DNA of 64,000 bases from Streptacidiphilus jiangxiensis (lineage in GTDB: Bacteria > Actinomycetota > Actinomycetes > Streptomycetales > Streptomycetaceae), in contig NZ_FOAZ01000015.1 of NCBI RefSeq assembly GCF_900109465.1, positions 124,001 through 188,000 on the forward strand, given 5' to 3'. The notes beneath the pieces are model-generated. The model was not told where the DNA came from and did no database searches. It was given only the letters and a program-made list of their open reading frames with translations. Below, piece after piece: positions 60,952 through 64,000 of the stretch. Made by a program: the position numbers and the translations under genes. The first letter of the stretch is position 1. Each line of letters opens with the position of its first letter.

Positions 60952-61305
60952 TCAGCCGGCCACCTCGACCTCGGCGAGGACGCGGCTGTCGCGGTCGCGG
61001 ATCTCGACCCGGCGCGGCAGCGTCCGCTCACGGACCTCCGTGCCGTCGGGGCCGATGGGGTGCTGGTGCTGCAGCGCGCCGCGGACCGCCGCGGCGATCG
61101 AGCCGTCGCGCAGCACCGGGTCCAGCGCGGTGGTGTCGTCGCGGAGCCAGTGCAGGACGAGCACCCAACCGCGTCGCGTCTCCGCGTCGGTCCGGGGCTG
61201 CGTCGGTTCGGCCGAGAGGCCGAGTGCGCCGAACGCCTCGATCAGCGACTCGACGTCCTCGCCGTCGAGATGCTGGAAGTTCTCCTCGATCAGGAGCTGA
61301 GCCAT
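60952..61305 (-). CDS. Conserved-looking small acidic protein
   Basis: The 117-residue protein starts MAQLLIEENFQHLDGEDVES and contains ETRRGWVLVLHWLRDDTTALDPVLRDGSIAAAVRGALQ and a beta-like end RRVEIRDRDSRVLAEVEVAG. GGAAGGA lies about eight bases upstream of ATG 61305, and codon bias is that of a real gene. No family recognised; a weak resemblance to the small constant components found beside effector systems cannot be substantiated, and no such system is adjacent. Confidence 0.7.
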   Translation of the reverse strand: MAQLLIEENFQHLDGEDVESLIEAFGALGLSAEPTQPRTDAETRRGWVLVLHWLRDDTTALDPVLRDGSIAAAVRGALQHQHPIGPDGTEVRERTLPRRVEIRDRDSRVLAEVEVAG

Positions 61306-61496
61306 CGTACTGTTCCTTCCCCCGTGGGCCAGGGCGGCGTCCCCTTGGGGAACGTGCGACCGCCGCTGTGACATTCCAGCGCGACAGAAGCCCAGCGGTC
61401 GGCGCTTTTGACGTGGTCCGAACGTGTTCTGCCGCGATCTTGATGCCCCGTCGGTCCGCGCTCGAACCCTGCGGAGCAGGCTGGTTGACGCTGCGT

Positions 61497-61528
61497 CGAT
61501 CGGGCGAAGGGCGCACCCGATCGGGCGA
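61497..61528. repeat. Direct repeat CGATCGGGCGA before the GH47 gene
   Basis: CGATCGGGCGA occurs at 61497-61507 and 61518-61528, spaced by 21 bp, two helical turns, and follows TTGACG at 61484. The position 54 bp before the start fits an activator or repressor site. Confidence 0.5.
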
Positions 61529-61581
61529 GGCGTACGGCGTGGAGATCATCGGATGAACGCACCCTGTGGCGTCCTCGTCGC

Positions 61582-63042
61582 ATGACGGCCCCCACCCTGC
61601 CTCTCCCGCTCGCCGGGCGCCCCGCGCACTCCACGCGGCGGGCCGTGCTGACGGGTGCCGGCGGTGCCGCCGCCGCGCTCGTGCTCGCGACCGCGGCGAG
61701 CGTCCGCTCGGCCGCCTCCGCGTCGGCGGACACGCGCGTCGCCGCCGAGGTCAAGGCCGAGTTCCTGCACGGCTGGCGCGGCTACCAGGACATCGCGTGG
61801 GGCTACGACGAGGTGCGACCGATCAGCCGCACCCGCCACGACTTCTTCGCCGCCGGCCACACCTTCGGCCTGTCGATCGTCGAGGCGCTCGACACGCTCT
61901 TCCTGATGGGCGAGAGTGCGGAGGCGGCCCGCTGCTGCGACTGGATCGAGGCCCACCTCGATCCGGCGCAGGACGCCTCCGTCCAGGTCTTCGAGGCCGT
62001 GATCCGGCTCGTCGGCGGGGTGCTGGCGGGCTACCAGGCCACCGGCCGCCCGGCGATGCTGCGCCGCGCCCGTGAGCTCGCGGACCGGCTGCTGCCCGCC
62101 TTCACCGCCTCGCCCACCGGCCTGCCGTACACGCACGTCAACCTGCGCACCGGTGCCGTCCACGGCGACGTCGCCACGCTCGCCGAGATCGGCAGCAACG
62201 CCATGGAGTTCGGGCTGCTGAGCCGACTGACCGGCGACTCCCGCTACTACGACGCCAGCGTCCGGGCCTACCGTGCCGCGTTCTCCCGGCGCAGCTCGCT
62301 GGACCTGCTCGGCACCTCGCTCCACGTGGAGACCGGCCGGTGGGCCGACACCGCATCCGTGGCCCCCGACGCCCCGGTCGACTCGTTCTACGAGTACCTG
62401 TGGATGGCGGGAGCGCAGCTCGGCGACCGCACCCTGACCGGCTGGTACCGCGCGTTGACGGCCGCGATCCTGCGCCACCAGGCGGTCCGCGTGGGCGGAC
62501 GGCTCTGGTTCCGCGCGGTCGACTTCCGTACCGGTCGGGCGCGCGGGCCCGTGCGGCAGCAGGAGCTGGGCGCCTTCTACGCCGGCCTGTTGGCCAAGGG
62601 CGGCGCGCTCGACGAGGGTGTGGCGTACTTCGACGCCTGGACGGCCGTCCTCGACCGCTTCCCGGTGCTGCCCGAGGCCGTCGACTGCACGACGCTGGAG
62701 CCTGTCGACCGCAGCGGCCTGCTGCGGCCGGAGTACGCCAACGCCGCCTTCGACCTGTGGCGGGCCACCGGCCAGGACCGCTTCCGGAGCGCTGCCTACC
62801 GCTGGTTCACGGCCATGCGGGAGCGGCAGCGGGTCCCGGGCGGCTACTCGACGCTGCACGACGTCACCGCACCGGTCGGCGCCGCGCACGCCTACGCCGA
62901 CCTCACCCCGGGGTACTGGTTCGCCGAGAACCTCAAGTACCTCTGGCTGATGTTCTCCGCGACGCCGCGCTTCGACTACCGGGCCGGTCTGCTCTCCACG
63001 GAGGGCAAGGCGCTGGTGGGCCTGCGGTCCACCTGGGTCTGA
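61582..63042 (+). CDS. Tat-exported GH47 alpha-mannosidase-like protein
   Basis: The 486-residue protein begins with a twin-arginine signal (STRRAVLTGAGGAAAALVLA, residues 17-36) and continues as an (alpha/alpha)7 GH47 domain: VKAEFLHGWRGYQDIAWGYDEVRPISR, LSIVEALDTLFLMGES, TLAEIGSNAMEFGLLSRLTGD, DSFYEYLWMAGAQLGD, LRPEYANAAFDLWRATG, and ENLKYLWLMFS near the end. These are the conserved blocks of class I alpha-1,2-mannosidases, which trim mannose from N-glycans. It would act outside the cell on fungal or plant glycoproteins. ATG 61582 is chosen as first start before the signal. Confidence 0.9.
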   Translation: MTAPTLPLPLAGRPAHSTRRAVLTGAGGAAAALVLATAASVRSAASASADTRVAAEVKAEFLHGWRGYQDIAWGYDEVRPISRTRHDFFAAGHTFGLSIVEALDTLFLMGESAEAARCCDWIEAHLDPAQDASVQVFEAVIRLVGGVLAGYQATGRPAMLRRARELADRLLPAFTASPTGLPYTHVNLRTGAVHGDVATLAEIGSNAMEFGLLSRLTGDSRYYDASVRAYRAAFSRRSSLDLLGTSLHVETGRWADTASVAPDAPVDSFYEYLWMAGAQLGDRTLTGWYRALTAAILRHQAVRVGGRLWFRAVDFRTGRARGPVRQQELGAFYAGLLAKGGALDEGVAYFDAWTAVLDRFPVLPEAVDCTTLEPVDRSGLLRPEYANAAFDLWRATGQDRFRSAAYRWFTAMRERQRVPGGYSTLHDVTAPVGAAHAYADLTPGYWFAENLKYLWLMFSATPRFDYRAGLLSTEGKALVGLRSTWV

Positions 63043-63046
63043 TGCG

Positions 63047-63102
<56 letters not shown>

Positions 63103-63133
63103 GTCGGTCGGGGCGGGCCTCGGGCGGCGGGGC

Positions 63134-63409
63134 TCAGCCGGCGCCGCGGACGGCCTGGGCGGTCGCGGCGGTCGGCGTCGTGGGCGGCATGCTCGGCAGC
63201 AGTTCGCAGTAGCGTCGGCGGCAGTCCTGGCACAGGCGCTCGGGGAACACGTCACGCAGCGCCAGCGCGGAGCGGGTCGGGCTCTCGCTGGTCATCTCGC
63301 GCTCGCACAGGGCGAGCACGCTGCCCTCGCGGACCAGGTGCCACAGGTGGATCTCGGCGTCCTCGGACGCGCAACCGTACTCGGCCTTCAGTTCGAAGAT
63401 CACGGCCAT
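63134..63409 (-). CDS. Small Cys-rich (zinc-ribbon-like) protein
   Basis: The 91-residue protein starts MAVIFELKAEYGCASEDAEIHLWHLVREGSVLALCEREM and has a CxxC followed by another Cys (LCQDCRRRYC) with an Ala/Pro/Thr-rich tail. The pattern resembles small streptomycete proteins with a zinc-ribbon. GGGGAG lies upstream of ATG 63409; longer in-frame starts lack a ribosome binding site. Function unknown. Confidence 0.75.
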   Translation of the reverse strand: MAVIFELKAEYGCASEDAEIHLWHLVREGSVLALCEREMTSESPTRSALALRDVFPERLCQDCRRRYCELLPSMPPTTPTAATAQAVRGAG

Positions 63410-63494
63410 CACCTCGCTCCCCATCCTGCACCCGCGCGCCCGGGATTGCCGTGAGCCGCGCCGAGGTGCAGCGTGCAGCCGGTTCACCGCGGGT

Positions 63495-64000
63495 TCAGTC
63501 GGAGCCGCCGCCGTCAGGGGTGAGCGACAGCGCCGCGCCGATGTCCGCGGTCGACACGCGCGCGCCGGTGAGGAAGCGGGTGATGCCGAGGGCGATCCCG
63601 TGCGCGGCCAGTTCGCGCCAGCCGGGCGCGGACAACCGGGCCGCGTCCGCGGTGTTCCGCATGTTGCCGCACTCGATGAAGACCGCCGGGACCCGCGAGA
63701 GGTTGAGTCCGCCGAGGTCCGAGCGGACCATCAGGCCGGTACCGCCGCCGAGGTAGGTCGCGAAGGGCTCGCCGGTGAGAGAGGTGAAGGCGTTCCGCAG
63801 CGTCACGCCCAGTCGGCGCGAGGGCCCGACGATGGCCCGGGTGTCCGCCGCCCCCGCCACCACCCTGGCAGGCAGGATCACGTGGAAGCCGTGCCCGCTC
63901 GGCGCGGCCCCGTCGGCGTGGATGGCCACGACCGCGTTGGCGTGGGCCCGGTTGCCGATCGCCGCGCGCTCGGTGACGCACGGCCCCCAGGGCAGGTTGC
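63495..64000 (-). CDS. N-acetylmuramoyl-L-alanine amidase, C-terminal part (start outside window)
   Basis: The 168 visible residues are the second half of an Amidase_3 domain: NRAHANAVVAIHADGA (zinc His), GHGFHVILPARVV, and the catalytic Glu in VPAVFIECGNMRNTADAARL. The protein would hydrolyse the amide between muramic acid and the stem peptide in the cell wall. The frame is open to the window edge and its N-terminus (with signal peptide and first zinc ligands) is missing. The end SLTPDGGGSD is short and non-conserved. Confidence 0.92.
   Translation of the reverse strand, partial: NLPWGPCVTERAAIGNRAHANAVVAIHADGAAPSGHGFHVILPARVVAGAADTRAIVGPSRRLGVTLRNAFTSLTGEPFATYLGGGTGLMVRSDLGGLNLSRVPAVFIECGNMRNTADAARLSAPGWRELAAHGIALGITRFLTGARVSTADIGAALSLTPDGGGSD

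Noticed and set aside
60952..61305. Assignment as an effector-associated constant component of a conflict system
   Set aside because: The similarity is only a vague impression and no protease, TIR or other effector gene is adjacent.
61415..61436. GAACGTGTTC core that looks like a further KstR box
   Set aside because: The fixed outer T and A are both absent, and the nearest genes (GH47 and a small unknown protein) do not suit a sterol regulon.

Overview
The window is very GC-rich, almost fully coding, and looks like a chromosomal segment of a streptomycete-like actinobacterium (Streptomyces, Kitasatospora or Streptacidiphilus type). The grounds are a mycothiol ligase gene (mshC) in its usual neighbourhood (histidine phosphatase, DUF3090, SCO1664-family protein), an NdgR-type IclR regulator, F420-linked enzymes, an ECF42-type sigma factor with its DGPF partner, GTG starts, four-base stop/start overlaps, and many start codons preceded at 6-8 bases by a TANNNT box with no ribosome binding site (leaderless mRNAs). 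No rRNA, tRNA, CRISPR array or intact insertion sequence was recognised. Both ends cut a gene: a RecD-like protein on the left and an N-acetylmuramoyl-L-alanine amidase on the right.

Layout. 0-4 kb: RecD-like helix-hairpin-helix protein, aldo/keto reductase, F420-type oxidoreductase. 4.1-5.7 kb: a sparse stretch holding a SAM-I (S-box) riboswitch, a 36-codon reading frame and an NdgR-like regulator. 6-11.3 kb: two-component system divergent from an ABC exporter, one of whose permeases carries a large inserted ectodomain. 11.3-18.5 kb: a sugar-uptake locus (GntR regulator, cytoplasmic GH20 hexosaminidase, two permeases, binding lipoprotein) divergent from a secreted CBM3-GH16 protein, with the same palindrome in front of both outward promoters. 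18.5-22.8 kb: VOC protein, GAPDH, GlxA-type regulator, an Imm35/YrhB plus papain-like-toxin-fold fusion, DinB protein. 22.9-27.3 kb: the mshC neighbourhood.

27.3-45.9 kb: a 107-bp palindromic repeat that supplies the last codons of an HpnB-like glycosyltransferase, small membrane proteins, an Asp/Glu racemase-like protein, three regulators each with visible operators (TetR, TetR, MarR), a deacetylase-fold protein, a spermidine-synthase-like protein, an O-methyltransferase and a nucleosidase, an O-antigen-ligase-like membrane protein, NUDIX and epimerase genes. At 40.5-42.1 kb lies a small decayed patch: a DhaM-like protein without its phospho-histidine, a truncated tyrosine recombinase, and an AT-rich perfect inverted repeat. 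An MFS transporter and a ketopantoate-reductase-like gene with a duplicated 3' end follow.

44.6-64 kb: an acyl-CoA dehydrogenase behind an exact KstR-type box; the methylmalonyl-CoA mutase operon with its MeaB chaperone; an ECF42 module; a secreted GH8 glucanase behind a palindromic operator; a soluble Ser/Thr kinase and a lipoprotein; a nitronate-monooxygenase-like plus acyl-CoA synthetase operon behind a near-KstR box; a GNAT protein; and a Tat-exported GH47 mannosidase followed by a tetranucleotide microsatellite. Themes are plant or fungal polysaccharide breakdown (GH8, GH16, GH20, GH47), fatty-acyl or sterol-type CoA metabolism (acyl-CoA dehydrogenase, ligase, methylmalonyl-CoA mutase), and thiol/methionine control (mshC, SAM riboswitch with NdgR-like regulator). 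All family calls come from reading the sequence; no database search was run.
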